Positions 1 to 7,993 of a stretch of 22,826 bases of DNA are shown piece after piece. A program made the position numbers and the translations under genes. Each line of letters starts with the position of its first letter. Position 1 is the first letter of the stretch. Source of the stretch: JAVBSX01 sp031549145 (lineage in GTDB: Bacteria > Planctomycetota > Planctomycetia > Pirellulales > Thermoguttaceae). The notes below the pieces were generated by a model. The model was not told where the DNA came from. It saw only the letters and a program-made list of their open reading frames with translations, and did no database searches. Where the stretch lies: NCBI GenBank assembly GCA_031549145.1, contig JAVBQI010000203.1, positions 1 to 22,826 on the forward strand, given 5' to 3'.

Positions 1-58
1 TCCGATGCAACATTTTCAGCGAAGCAATCTGTTGGTCCGTCAGCCGATATTCTTCCAT
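1..58 (-). CDS. 5' end of a transposase-like gene (partial, runs off the window)
   Basis: A minus-strand ATG at 58-56 is preceded by AGGAG eight bases upstream and opens a frame that leaves the window after 19 codons. The peptide begins MEEYRLTDQQ and continues with ASLKMLHR. A short lead, an LTxxQ helix and an LKxxHR segment resemble the N-terminal helix-turn-helix start of IS630-type transposases and related helix-turn-helix proteins. Nineteen residues cannot settle the family. The start lies only 35 bases from the first codon of the headless autotransporter ORF on the other strand, which would fit an insertion sequence that removed the 5' end of that gene. I see no clear terminal inverted repeat in the short sequence available. 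Confidence 0.45.
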   Translation of the reverse strand, partial: MEEYRLTDQQIASLKMLHR

Positions 59-93
59 GATTTTCTCTCCTGTGAGAGAAAGAATATAACAAC

Positions 94-2676
94 TTGGTCA
101 AAATCGATCAACCGGAATTTTTAACCGGCTTCGGTATAACGGTGAACGCCGTCAACGGTTTTATCAACAACGGTACGACCGCGGTTTCGGGTATGGCTAC
201 GTTCAATGCAGACAACACCATCGGCGGCACATTCTCCGCCGTCGGTTTGACAAACAACGCGGCCCTCGCGGTCGGCGCCGCCGACGTCACCGGCCTAACC
301 GGCACCTACACCGGCAACGCAGGCAGTTCATTCACCGCCACCGGCAAGGACACCGGATTCACGACAATCAATCTCTCCACCGGAACCAACGTGTTCAACG
401 CCAAGTCGGTGGGGACCCTGACTTTTTATTCGGACGCCGCGGACAGTTCGTTTACCGTAGCCGACGCGGTGACGTTGAACAACGACACGACCATCAACGG
501 TACGTTTTCCAGCGGTGTCTTGACGACGAATTGGAACACGACGGTCACCGGTACGCTCACGGCAACCGGTTTGACGAACAGCGCTGAGTTCACCGCTACA
601 GGAGCCACGGCTCTGAACCTGACCGGCACCTTCACGGGCAATACGTACAGCATGTTCGACGCCAACGGTAAGGCGACCGGCTTCACGGCGATCGACCTTT
701 CCGCCTTCAATTCGAAATTCTTTGCCCAATCGACGGGGACGCTCACCAGTTTGGACATGAGCAGCACCTCGTGGTATTCGCAGGGGAGCGACTTTGACAT
801 GTCCGGCGTGGGCGGTACTATCGCTGCGGGTGCCAGAATCCAAGTGGACGGCGACTTGACCAACGCGCGCCTGAACGATGGGATTATCTACAATGCCTTT
901 ACGATGAGCGATCTTGACGGCGAGACGATCTCAAGTTCGACCTCCGTGGTGCTTTCCGATGCCACGGCGGTCACGCTCGGCACCGGTGTCACGCTCGCGG
1001 ACACCGCCAGGCTGACCTTCACGGACGCCGATGTGACGCTGGGCTCTTTCACCGGCGCCGCCGGAACCGAACTGGTTTTGCAAAACGGCGGTTTGACGCT
1101 CAACGGCAACGGTAGCGTGCTGGGGCTTCTGCAGGCCGAGACGCTGACGATCGACGGCGATTTGAACGGTCTGGGCCGCGTGATCACGACCAGCGGCACG
1201 ACGCTTCAATCCGGCTCGCGGCTCGCCCCGGGCGGCACGGGGGATCCGACCGGAACGCTCACGCTCGAAGGGGGGCTGACGCTCGATGCGACGACGCTGG
1301 TGATCGACACGAGCAGCACTGGCGCCAGCTCGTTCGACGTCTCGGGCGGGCTTGTCCTGACCGGCGCGAACCGGATCGCGCTCAATTCGCTGACCAAAGG
1401 GACGTTTACGATTATTCAATCGGATGAAACGGTCGATTACCTGAATGCCGCCAACGGTTTTTCCAACGACCGGATCGACGGGCTTTCCGGCCGCTGGCGG
1501 GCAAGCCTGGAACAACAGGGTAACGACCTGTTCCTGAATCTCCTTCTCGGCCAGGAATACGCGGTGCTGGCCCGGTCGATGGGAGCCGGACGCAACCTCG
1601 TCAATGTCGGCTCGCTGCTTGACGCCCTGCCGGACACCGATCCGCTGCGAATCATGCTCGATAATCTCGCGACCGACGCCGCGGCGTTCGCGGCCATGAA
1701 CCCGCTGCGTTCCGGCGGCGAGGCGGTGCTCGGCGGGCTGCGGGCCGTGCAATTCGATCCTTGGCGGTTCGCGTTCGTCGAGCTTGATCGCAACGAAGCC
1801 TACGCCGCCCACAACGCCTCCGCCAACACGTATCGCGGACAACAGTGTGACACGGCCGCGGCCCAGCGGCTCCGCACCTGGTTCCAGGCGTACGGCTATG
1901 CCCACGACATCGACAACGACGGCAACGCTCTCGATTACGACGCCGACCGCATCGGCGGACTGCTCGGTCTCGACCGGCGGGTTTCGCAGAATTGCGTCTT
2001 CGGAGCGATGTTCGGTTACGCCGACGTCAAGGCGAAAAACGATTACGCCCGGACCGAGGCGAACGATTACACGTTCGCGCTGTACGCTCGCAGCCGGTTC
2101 AGCAGCAAGATTCACCTCAACGCTTTCCTCGGCTACGGTCGCCAAGATTACGATTACTCGCGTTGGCTGGGCGGGAATCATTTCACGGCCGATTACAACG
2201 GCAACGCGGCGTACGCCTCGCTCGAACTGGTCCGACCGTTCCGGCTGAACCGCTGCTCGACGCTCCTGCCGCTCTTCGCGATTGATTACCAGCAGGCGTG
2301 GGCCGACGATTTCAATGACGGACAGATGCTGTACGACAAGACCGATTTGCTGGCGGTGGTTGCCCGATTCGGCTTGAACGGGACCTTCAACTGGAACGGT
2401 AATCACGGCCTGGGCCGCGGCCTGCGAACGCGGCTGCAATACGGCTGGCAGTTCGCGGGAGACACCGACGGTTCGGTTGCGACGGCGTTTGTCTCGAACC
2501 CGGCGATGAGCGCCCCGATTTACGGCAACGATCTTGGGCAACATTATCTCGACGCGGGGATCGGTTACCAGCATTATGTGGGGAAGGGAGCGTACCTGTT
2601 CGCCGATTACGATTTCGGGCTCGGCGAGAACCGCCTCTCGCACTTAGGCCAGGTCGGCTTAGCCGTCGCGTTTTGA
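94..2676 (+). CDS. Autotransporter-like outer-membrane protein, probably 5'-truncated
   Basis: The 860-codon frame encodes a Gly/Thr/Asn-rich passenger followed by a C-terminal autotransporter beta-barrel. The passenger (about residues 1-480) is beta-helix-like and holds a roughly 100-residue repeat seen twice; both copies contain LTGT(Y/F)TGN, GK(D/A)TGFT and SxGTLT. The barrel occupies about residues 585-860, has alternating aromatic and hydrophobic strands, and ends LGQVGLAVAF with the terminal Phe expected for BAM recognition. The family secretes or displays its passenger at the cell surface. The only upstream start is TTG at 94, an in-frame stop lies at 73-75, and no signal peptide can be seen. 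The protein as written could therefore not reach the Sec pathway. With a transposase-like start at 58-56, this is most likely the 3' remainder of a larger gene and possibly a pseudogene. Confidence 0.75.
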   Translation: MVKIDQPEFLTGFGITVNAVNGFINNGTTAVSGMATFNADNTIGGTFSAVGLTNNAALAVGAADVTGLTGTYTGNAGSSFTATGKDTGFTTINLSTGTNVFNAKSVGTLTFYSDAADSSFTVADAVTLNNDTTINGTFSSGVLTTNWNTTVTGTLTATGLTNSAEFTATGATALNLTGTFTGNTYSMFDANGKATGFTAIDLSAFNSKFFAQSTGTLTSLDMSSTSWYSQGSDFDMSGVGGTIAAGARIQVDGDLTNARLNDGIIYNAFTMSDLDGETISSSTSVVLSDATAVTLGTGVTLADTARLTFTDADVTLGSFTGAAGTELVLQNGGLTLNGNGSVLGLLQAETLTIDGDLNGLGRVITTSGTTLQSGSRLAPGGTGDPTGTLTLEGGLTLDATTLVIDTSSTGASSFDVSGGLVLTGANRIALNSLTKGTFTIIQSDETVDYLNAANGFSNDRIDGLSGRWRASLEQQGNDLFLNLLLGQEYAVLARSMGAGRNLVNVGSLLDALPDTDPLRIMLDNLATDAAAFAAMNPLRSGGEAVLGGLRAVQFDPWRFAFVELDRNEAYAAHNASANTYRGQQCDTAAAQRLRTWFQAYGYAHDIDNDGNALDYDADRIGGLLGLDRRVSQNCVFGAMFGYADVKAKNDYARTEANDYTFALYARSRFSSKIHLNAFLGYGRQDYDYSRWLGGNHFTADYNGNAAYASLELVRPFRLNRCSTLLPLFAIDYQQAWADDFNDGQMLYDKTDLLAVVARFGLNGTFNWNGNHGLGRGLRTRLQYGWQFAGDTDGSVATAFVSNPAMSAPIYGNDLGQHYLDAGIGYQHYVGKGAYLFADYDFGLGENRLSHLGQVGLAVAF

Positions 2677-2693
2677 GGATGAACGAGCGATAC

Positions 2694-2775
2694 AACGAGC
2701 CGGGACCTGCGGTCCCGACATATTAGGAAGCCATCGCGTCTCGGCCTTGGTCGGGACCGCAGGTCCCGGCTCGTT
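2694..2775. repeat. 26-bp inverted repeat, short form of a dispersed palindromic element
   Basis: The arms 2694-2719 and 2750-2775 are perfect reverse complements around a 30-base spacer. Each arm is itself a hairpin (CGGGACC-TGC-GGTCCCG). The same arms, with one changed base (TGC to TGT), occur at 10601-10626 and 10756-10781, where they enclose a Y RNA. No T run follows, so it is better seen as a REP- or MITE-like repeat than as an intrinsic terminator, although it lies right after the autotransporter stop codon. Confidence 0.85.
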
Positions 2776-2878
2776 ATTACATCGCAGTTCGTTCCTCGCA
2801 GGGCATTGCAATCGGGGCGGGGTTTCGGTTATATTCTTGGGGAGAGACAAATCCGATTCCTTTTTCCCTTGCCTCAAA

Positions 2879-3307
2879 ATGAAACTCAAACAGATCTCGC
2901 TCTTTTTGGAAAATAAGCCGGGTCACGTGCGCAGCGCATGCCGGACCCTGGCCGATGCCGGAATCAATATCGAAACGATGTCGCTCGCCGATACCGAACA
3001 GTTCGGCATCCTCCGCCTGGTCGTCCAAGACTGGGAAAGGGCGGTCGAGGTCTTCGCTCAAAGCGGCGTCGTCGTCAAGGTCACCGACGTCGTCGCCGTG
3101 ATGGTCGACAACCGGCCCGGCGGGCTGGCCGATATTCTTGACATTTTGGAAGAGGCCAACCTCAACATCGAATACATGTACGGGTTCCATTTGCGGAAAG
3201 ACGAGAAGGCGATTCTCATCTTCCGCTTTGACATTCCGGACATCGCCGTCGAACGGCTCCAGGCGAAAGGCGTCCAGGTCGTCGGCTCCAAAGAGCTTTT
3301 CGGATAG
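2879..3307 (+). CDS. Tandem ACT-domain protein
   Basis: The 142-residue product contains two ACT folds. The first (about residues 1-65) begins with a strand reading KQISLFLENKPGHV and continues with a helix and LADAGINIETMS. The second (about 70-140) begins VTDVVAVMVDNRPGGLADIL and continues LEEANLNIEYMYGF. ACT domains bind amino acids or similar small effectors and usually control metabolic enzymes; stand-alone double-ACT proteins of about 140 residues are common in bacteria, often of unknown partner. I chose the ATG at 2879 because the homologous fold starts there. The frame is open upstream to 2747, but the added residues look like translated repeat. No strong ribosome site precedes the ATG. 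The next gene is coaX, 137 bases downstream, separated by a strong hairpin element, so co-transcription is uncertain. The ligand cannot be told from sequence. Confidence 0.85.
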   Translation: MKLKQISLFLENKPGHVRSACRTLADAGINIETMSLADTEQFGILRLVVQDWERAVEVFAQSGVVVKVTDVVAVMVDNRPGGLADILDILEEANLNIEYMYGFHLRKDEKAILIFRFDIPDIAVERLQAKGVQVVGSKELFG

Positions 3308-3343
3308 ACACGTTTGTTCGTCTTTTTACCAAATTCATTAAAA

Positions 3344-3435
3344 GAGCCGCATGTGTAGTCGGTACTCCGACGTAATTTGCGGACCTGGTACAAGGTCCGC
3401 AAGTTACGCTTCGCTTCACATGCGGCTCATTTTTT
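3344..3435 (+). terminator. Three-hairpin palindromic element ending in a T run (terminator-like)
   Basis: The outer arms 3344-3355 and 3417-3428 pair perfectly (GAGCCGCATGTG with CACATGCGGCTC). They enclose a hairpin with a TACT loop at 3358-3371 (GTCGG-TACT-CCGAC) and a longer hairpin at 3372-3406. Six T residues follow at 3430-3435. The stem plus T run would terminate transcription of the ACT gene before coaX. The branched outline and TACT-loop hairpin also recur at 19331-19434, so the element may be a dispersed repeat reused as a terminator. Confidence 0.7.
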
Positions 3436-3444
3436 GGCTCCCCC

Positions 3445-4272
3445 ATGATTGCGGTCGATTTGGGTAACACCCGGGCGAAGTTCGGGTTCTTTCCGCGTTC
3501 GGACGTTCCGTTCCCGATCCCGCAGTCCGTCTTGATCGACAAACCGGGGGACTGGAATTCACTCTCGGGCTGGTTAGACGCCCTGCCTGTTGGAAAGACG
3601 GAGCCGATCCGCTGGGTGATTGGCAGGACCGGCGGTTATCCCTGGGAAGAGTTGCAGGAAAAAATCGCAGCGCACCGGCCCCAGGATCGGTTCAAGGAAT
3701 TGGGCCGCCGGGACATTCCTTGCGCGACCGAAGTCCGGTCGCAGGAGAAAATCGGCCTCGACCGGCTCCTGGCCGCGCTGGGCGCCGCTGTGCATTGGAA
3801 ATCGCTGCCGGAAAACGCCTCGAACCATTCGACGCTGTTGGTCGTCGATGCCGGAACCGCGACGACGATCGATTCGGTCTCGACCCGGGCCCCGGAACCG
3901 TTCGTCGCGACCTGCGGCGGCGGAGCGATTTTTCCCGGCTTCGAAGCGCTCGCGACGGCGTTGGCCCGTATCTCGCCGAAGCTGCCGAAGCTGCCGACCG
4001 CCCACCTCTCGTCCGCCGATTATCCGGGTTTGAACACGGAGGACGCGTTGGCCGCCGGAATCTATTGGGGGACGATCGGGGCGATTCGCCAATTCCGGCA
4101 AATGCTCCGCGAGACCCTGCGGAGCGAGGATCGGCCGGATCGGCTGCCGATTTACCTCACCGGCGGCGACGCGGAAAATCTCGCGAAGGGCCTCTCGTCT
4201 TTCGAAGACACCCCGCCCCCCGTCGTCCTGCCGCATCTGGTTCTCAGCGGCATCGCCCTCTCCCTTATTTAG
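3445..4272 (+). CDS. coaX: Type III pantothenate kinase CoaX
   Basis: The enzyme phosphorylates pantothenate, the first step of coenzyme A synthesis, in the cytoplasm. The 275-residue product has the ASKHA-fold signatures of the type III family. These are an N-terminal phosphate loop VDLGNTR (residues 4-10), a GLDRL segment near residue 105 and a second phosphate motif DAGTATTID (135-143). They continue with CGGGAIFPGF (157-166), GIYWGTIGAI in the C-terminal half and a late LTGGDAENL motif. The length is close to the family norm of about 255-275. The ATG at 3445 begins exactly at the conserved first strand, although no clear Shine-Dalgarno site precedes it. Type III kinases are insensitive to feedback by CoA in characterised members. 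The gene converges on the exported protein downstream, with only 17 bases between the two stop codons. Confidence 0.93.
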   Translation: MIAVDLGNTRAKFGFFPRSDVPFPIPQSVLIDKPGDWNSLSGWLDALPVGKTEPIRWVIGRTGGYPWEELQEKIAAHRPQDRFKELGRRDIPCATEVRSQEKIGLDRLLAALGAAVHWKSLPENASNHSTLLVVDAGTATTIDSVSTRAPEPFVATCGGGAIFPGFEALATALARISPKLPKLPTAHLSSADYPGLNTEDALAAGIYWGTIGAIRQFRQMLRETLRSEDRPDRLPIYLTGGDAENLAKGLSSFEDTPPPVVLPHLVLSGIALSLI

Positions 4273-4289
4273 CCGGTACTCCGCGTCGT

Positions 4290-5315
4290 TCAGCTCCAAC
4301 GCCGCTTTCTGTTCAGGGAATCTTTCGTGTTGAGAACCTCGACGGCGATGTTAACGTCCTCGACCATTTGGAAATCATACATGCCGACGCAGATAAAATC
4401 GGCGCCTCCTTCAAAGGCGTAACGAAACGCTTCCCGGGGATGAATCGCCCCGGCGGCCATCGTCTTGAACGCGATCCAGGGGAGCGACATCTCCTGCATG
4501 TAGCGAGCCGTTTCTTCCGGCTCCCGGCAGAAAATGTTGTCGTGCTCCTTCTCCGGCTTTGCCGACCAGTAATTGTTGTGATGATAGGTCTTCATCCAAA
4601 AATCGGGCCGGATGCCGCGTTCCATCACCTTTTGAACCGTGATCAGACGGTGCGCCCCGAGCCCCGCGGCGCAGCCCGCCCCGCGAACCTGTTCCAAATG
4701 AGCTTCCAAAACGTCGAATCGGCCGGCGGCGACATGGGCGTCGGTCGTTTCTCCGTTCAGGTAACAGGCACTCGCTCCCTGGTTCATGGAAATTTTGTTT
4801 TCTTCAGGGCCGCGGCAGTCGCCGAAAAAGTGCATGTTCCCACCGGCCTCCCAGTACCGTTTGATCATCGCGAAATGGGAGAAGTGCGACAGAAACGCGT
4901 TGATCCCGCACGCCTCGGCCAGTTGGAACGTCGCGTGTATTTTGTCCGGAGTGTTGTAAGCAGTCACGAGATCGGAAACGTAAAGCAGGTCCCTCGCGTG
5001 AGCCCAGCCGCCGAACAGGTTGCCGCCGAGAATGACGCGGCTGATCCGGAGGTTGCCGAGCTTGGTTTTCGGCGGTTTGCCTTTCAGGTTTTCGAGCGTC
5101 GCCCAATTCGTGTTCTTTCGCGTCGCCCCGGCGACGGCGTCCGGTGGGGCGTCCGCGTTCGCGGCCTCCGCCTGCAATTGGGCGGCGAGAATTTTTTCCT
5201 CGCAACTGAGCAGGCCCGAAGCCCCGGCGAGGCCGACGCCGCCGAGAACCATTTTTTCGAGCAACCGCCGCCGCTCGGGATTTTGCGGGCAATCGTGTTG
5301 GGAAGAATCGGACAT
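4290..5315 (-). CDS. Exported protein of unknown function, TIM-barrel (aldo/keto reductase-like) suspected
   Basis: The 341-residue product starts at ATG 5315, with AGGAG seven bases upstream. The frame is open further to 5393, but without a ribosome site. The N-terminus carries RRRLLEK followed by a hydrophobic stretch VLGGVGLAGASGLLSC. This looks like a twin-arginine signal with a possible lipid-attachment cysteine. The mature part begins with KLGNLRISRVILGGNLFGGW and then AEACGINAFLS, which resemble the first strands of aldo/keto reductases (G..xSRxxLGG, A..xGINxxD). The usual catalytic Asp-Tyr-Lys-His set is not evident. Later segments include HHNNYW and GADFICVGMYDFQM, the latter like the last strand of a TIM barrel. 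I can name neither substrate nor pathway. It could be a non-catalytic or divergent oxidoreductase homologue. Confidence 0.6.
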   Translation of the reverse strand: MSDSSQHDCPQNPERRRLLEKMVLGGVGLAGASGLLSCEEKILAAQLQAEAANADAPPDAVAGATRKNTNWATLENLKGKPPKTKLGNLRISRVILGGNLFGGWAHARDLLYVSDLVTAYNTPDKIHATFQLAEACGINAFLSHFSHFAMIKRYWEAGGNMHFFGDCRGPEENKISMNQGASACYLNGETTDAHVAAGRFDVLEAHLEQVRGAGCAAGLGAHRLITVQKVMERGIRPDFWMKTYHHNNYWSAKPEKEHDNIFCREPEETARYMQEMSLPWIAFKTMAAGAIHPREAFRYAFEGGADFICVGMYDFQMVEDVNIAVEVLNTKDSLNRKRRWS

Positions 5316-5432
5316 GAGAAGACTCCTGGGAGGAAAAGAGGTTGATTTTTCTCTCTCCAGGTCAGTATAGAGGATACCGGCCAAAAAATTCAAGCCGAAA
5401 AAAGAAAAATCCTGCTGGATACTGATATCCAG

Positions 5433-5756
5433 AAAAAATTTGAACTCATTTTGGAATATAGCAAAAATTCAAACGCAAACATCCGCTTCTCGGCCTGTAA
5501 GGCCGACGCGTAACAGCCCAGGGCAGAGCGAAGGCGCCGCCCTGGGTGATGAACTTAACATTTAGCCGCCCTGTAAGGGCAAGGGAACAAGGGGCTTGCG
5601 TCGGCCTTTCAGGCCGAAATTGGTGTGTGCGTTTCTCTCCCAGGGCGGCGCTTCGCTCTGCCCTGGGCTGTTATGCGCCGCCCTTTCAGGGCGAATTCGG
5701 AAAACACAACCGCTCGCAACGGCTGCAAAGGGTTCATTTTTAATCTGGAACGCAGT
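5433..5756. repeat. 0.3 kb palindrome-rich dispersed repeat, copy 1
   Basis: This stretch matches 21103-21445 over almost its whole length, from TTTGAACTCATTTTG at the left to GGCTGCAAAG, TTCATTT and TAATCTGGAAC at the right. It contains at least four hairpins built on GGCCTNNNAGGCC and GCCCTNNNAGGGC, and a long inverted repeat around CAGCCCAGGGC and GCCCTGGGCTG. No plausible gene is present. The structure fits a non-autonomous mobile repeat or complex REP element. It fills most of the 602-base gap between the divergent genes starting at 5315 and 5918. I see nothing else recognisable in 5316-5432 or 5757-5917 beyond AT-rich sequence that may hold their promoters. Confidence 0.8.
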
Positions 5757-5917
5757 AACAATAATGGTTTTCCTCTTTCAAAACGAAAAGTGAGCTTCCG
5801 CGATTCCGTTTCTTGCGGTATATTTGAATTTTCGGACATAAACAATCGAACGCCTCAAACTGCTGCCCGACTCGCGATTATTTCTGTAGAGCAGCATCAT
5901 TTTTTCGACCATTTCCT

Positions 5918-6850
5918 ATGAAAAGAAGGTTCGCGGCATTTTTACTTTTGTGTTTGCCGTGGGTGATCTCGGCAGGCTGCAATCCCGGTACGCCGAACCC
6001 GAACGCCGACAAAACGACACCCCCATCGGAATCGTCGGCGGAGCCCAGCGTCGATTTCAAGTACCTGAAGCAACGAAAACAATTCAAGACGAAATTGATT
6101 CGGAAAGGACCTGCTCCCCAGGAAACGGAGGTAACCGTACCGGCAAGGTTCATTCATCCCGTCGAGTACCCTTCCCTGGAGCGGAATTTGAAAGGGTGGG
6201 TTTACCTCCCGGACGACGATACGACCCGGCGGCGACCGGCGTTGGTCTTTTGTCACGGCGGGTTCGCGGCCAGTGCGAACGATCTGTTATGCGTCGAGCC
6301 GTTTTTAAATGGGGATTACGTCGTTTTCGGGCCGTCCTGGCGCGGAGAGAGCGGCAATTCCGGCAATTTCGAACTCATGCTCGGCGAAGTGGACGATGCG
6401 GCCAACGCCGTGCGATGGTTGGCGCAACAGCCTTATGTCGATCCGGACCGTATTTACATGTTCGGACACAGTGTCGGCGGCGGCATCGCCGCCCTGGTCT
6501 CGTTGATGAACGATGTGCCGCTGCGACATTCCGGCAGCAGCGGCGGGCTGTATCCCGACGTCATTTTCAAGGCTTGGAGCCCGGATATCACCCCTTTCGA
6601 TTATCGTGACCGGACGGAATGTGCGATGCGTCTTTTGGACGGGAATACGCGGTCCATGCAAGTCCCCCATTACGCGTTTCTCGGCCAGAACGATTACGAC
6701 GAAGGTTTCTCGTGGGTCGCGAAAAAATATCTGGACGACCCGCTCAAGGCGCCGTTGTTGAAAATTCAGGTCATCCCCGGCGATCATTTTTCTTCTTTCG
6801 ACGAAGCCGTCGAGCGGTATTTCCAGATCGTGGAAAGCGATCGGCAGTGA
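5918..6850 (+). CDS. Secreted or lipoprotein alpha/beta hydrolase (prolyl-oligopeptidase type)
   Basis: The 310-residue protein starts with a signal peptide (MKRRFAAFLLLCLPWVISAGC) in which Cys21 is a likely lipid-attachment site, followed by a Pro/Ser-rich linker. The catalytic domain covers about residues 85-305. The oxyanion loop is FCHGGF (residues 111-116), the nucleophile elbow is GHSVGG with Ser185, an acid candidate is Asp259 or Asp261 in GQNDYDEG, and the base is His290 in IPGDHFSSF. These are the order and spacing of the peptidase S9/dienelactone-hydrolase branch. The likely role is hydrolysis of an ester or peptide outside the cytoplasm; the substrate cannot be inferred. The ATG at 5918 is placed by the signal peptide, and no strong ribosome site precedes it. 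The gene converges on rtcA, with 48 bases between stop codons. Confidence 0.82.
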   Translation: MKRRFAAFLLLCLPWVISAGCNPGTPNPNADKTTPPSESSAEPSVDFKYLKQRKQFKTKLIRKGPAPQETEVTVPARFIHPVEYPSLERNLKGWVYLPDDDTTRRRPALVFCHGGFAASANDLLCVEPFLNGDYVVFGPSWRGESGNSGNFELMLGEVDDAANAVRWLAQQPYVDPDRIYMFGHSVGGGIAALVSLMNDVPLRHSGSSGGLYPDVIFKAWSPDITPFDYRDRTECAMRLLDGNTRSMQVPHYAFLGQNDYDEGFSWVAKKYLDDPLKAPLLKIQVIPGDHFSSFDEAVERYFQIVESDRQ

Positions 6851-6898
6851 GCCGACGGCCGCCGCGGGTTTTGTCGGGGACGAAGCCGACCGCCCGGC

Positions 6899-7984
6899 CT
6901 ATCGCAACACAACATCCGTCTGACGGTCGTTTGCGTTTTCGGTCTCGATCTCGATCTCCAAAAATCGCCGTAAAATATCGATATGCGTTCGCGAATGTTG
7001 CGACAAGTGCAGCGTCCGGAACAACGACGGACCGCTCCCTTGCCAAGTCGCGATGCCGAGCGGGAGCATCAATTGGTCCGCAAGGTATTTGCCGACCGGA
7101 ACCTCGGCGGCCAGATATTCCCGGTATTGATCGACCGCTTTTTGGGCGACAAATTCGGCACTGACATTGATTTCGCCGAATCCGGTAAACAGTTCCGCGA
7201 TATTTTCCGAGACGGCTTCGAGCATCACGAGGTTGCCCGGCCCGGCGGAGTGGGTGATTGTTTCGATTCGGACGGACTCCTCCGGCCAGCCGGTTTTCTG
7301 GAGCAGCGTGTTTTTTTCTCGCTCCGCGATATGCTTGGGCAACCGGGCGAGGAGAATCCTCGCCTTTCGCTCCGTCATTTCGCCGCGCTGCGTCAATTCG
7401 AGGTTCGAGAGTCTTTTGACCGGCGTGATTTCGACCTGAAACTCGCCGCCGCCGGCCGGGTAAAAACCGTGTCGAACCAGCGTTGTACCGAACCTCGGTC
7501 CGAGCCGTTCGACCAACGGCAGGTAAACCCGTTGCAAAAAATCGAACGGCGGTGCCATCGGATTGTGCGTTCCGCCGCGCAGCGTCAACGTGGATGGATC
7601 GTCGGCAAGCATCAGGGCCGGCAGTACCGTTTGCAGGACGAGTGTCGCGCTTCCGGCGGTGCCGATGTTGAACGTGTAATCGCCGCCCCGAACTTTACCG
7701 GGTCGGAAATCGAGTCGGACGGAACCGATTTTGACGTTCTCGGTGTCGCATTGTCCGACTTCCGCCGCCGCACGAACCGCGGTCAGGTGTTGCCGCATCA
7801 AGCCCGGCTTGGCCCGTTTGGCCCGGATATGGTCGATGGTGAACGGTTTTCCCGTGACCAACGCAAGCGCGAGCGACGACCGCAAAACCTGCCCGCCCCC
7901 TTCACCCTGAGAACCGTCGATGTGAATGTGTGTCATGTTGTCGCAATTTAGTTCGTCAATATCTTCATCATCGATTAAATCCAA
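6899..7984 (-). CDS. rtcA: RNA 3'-terminal phosphate cyclase RtcA
   Basis: RtcA uses ATP to turn an RNA 3'-phosphate (or 2'-phosphate) into a 2',3'-cyclic phosphate, through a covalent AMP-histidine intermediate. The product shows the family N-terminus DGSQGEGGGQVLRSSLALA, then RAKRAKPGLMRQHLTAV, the NIGTAGSATLVLQTVLPAL segment, GGTHNPMAPPFDFL, and RHGFYPAGGGEF. Near the end, QHSRTHIDILRRF carries the presumed adenylylated histidine (His330 from the TTG start, His314 from the inner ATG). Two starts are possible. A TTG at 7984 is preceded by GTAGGAG at good spacing, with the site overlapping the stop codon of the upstream gene. An ATG at 7936-7934 begins at the conserved core but lacks a ribosome site. 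I favour TTG with translational coupling. It is the last gene of the sigma54 operon. Confidence 0.95.
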   Translation of the reverse strand: MDLIDDEDIDELNCDNMTHIHIDGSQGEGGGQVLRSSLALALVTGKPFTIDHIRAKRAKPGLMRQHLTAVRAAAEVGQCDTENVKIGSVRLDFRPGKVRGGDYTFNIGTAGSATLVLQTVLPALMLADDPSTLTLRGGTHNPMAPPFDFLQRVYLPLVERLGPRFGTTLVRHGFYPAGGGEFQVEITPVKRLSNLELTQRGEMTERKARILLARLPKHIAEREKNTLLQKTGWPEESVRIETITHSAGPGNLVMLEAVSENIAELFTGFGEINVSAEFVAQKAVDQYREYLAAEVPVGKYLADQLMLPLGIATWQGSGPSLFRTLHLSQHSRTHIDILRRFLEIEIETENANDRQTDVVLR

Positions 7985-7993
7985 GTATTTCTC

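Noticed and set aside
931..2643. Long minus-strand ORF (570 codons) opposite the autotransporter gene
   Set aside because: It is a shadow of the repetitive, GC-rich autotransporter frame. The translation is rich in Arg, Val and Gly, has no recognisable domain, and has no ribosome site.
2747..2878. N-terminal extension of the ACT-domain protein
   Set aside because: The added residues come from the arm of the 26-bp inverted repeat and unstructured sequence; the ACT fold starts exactly at the ATG at 2879.
3720..5345. Plus-strand ORF of 541 codons across coaX and the exported protein
   Set aside because: It overlaps two well-supported genes in other frames and shows no motif; it is a codon-bias shadow.
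5480..5720. CRISPR-like array of short repeats
   Set aside because: The repeated units are hairpins of varied spacing within one element, and the whole element is duplicated at 21103-21445. There are no regular repeats with unique spacers.
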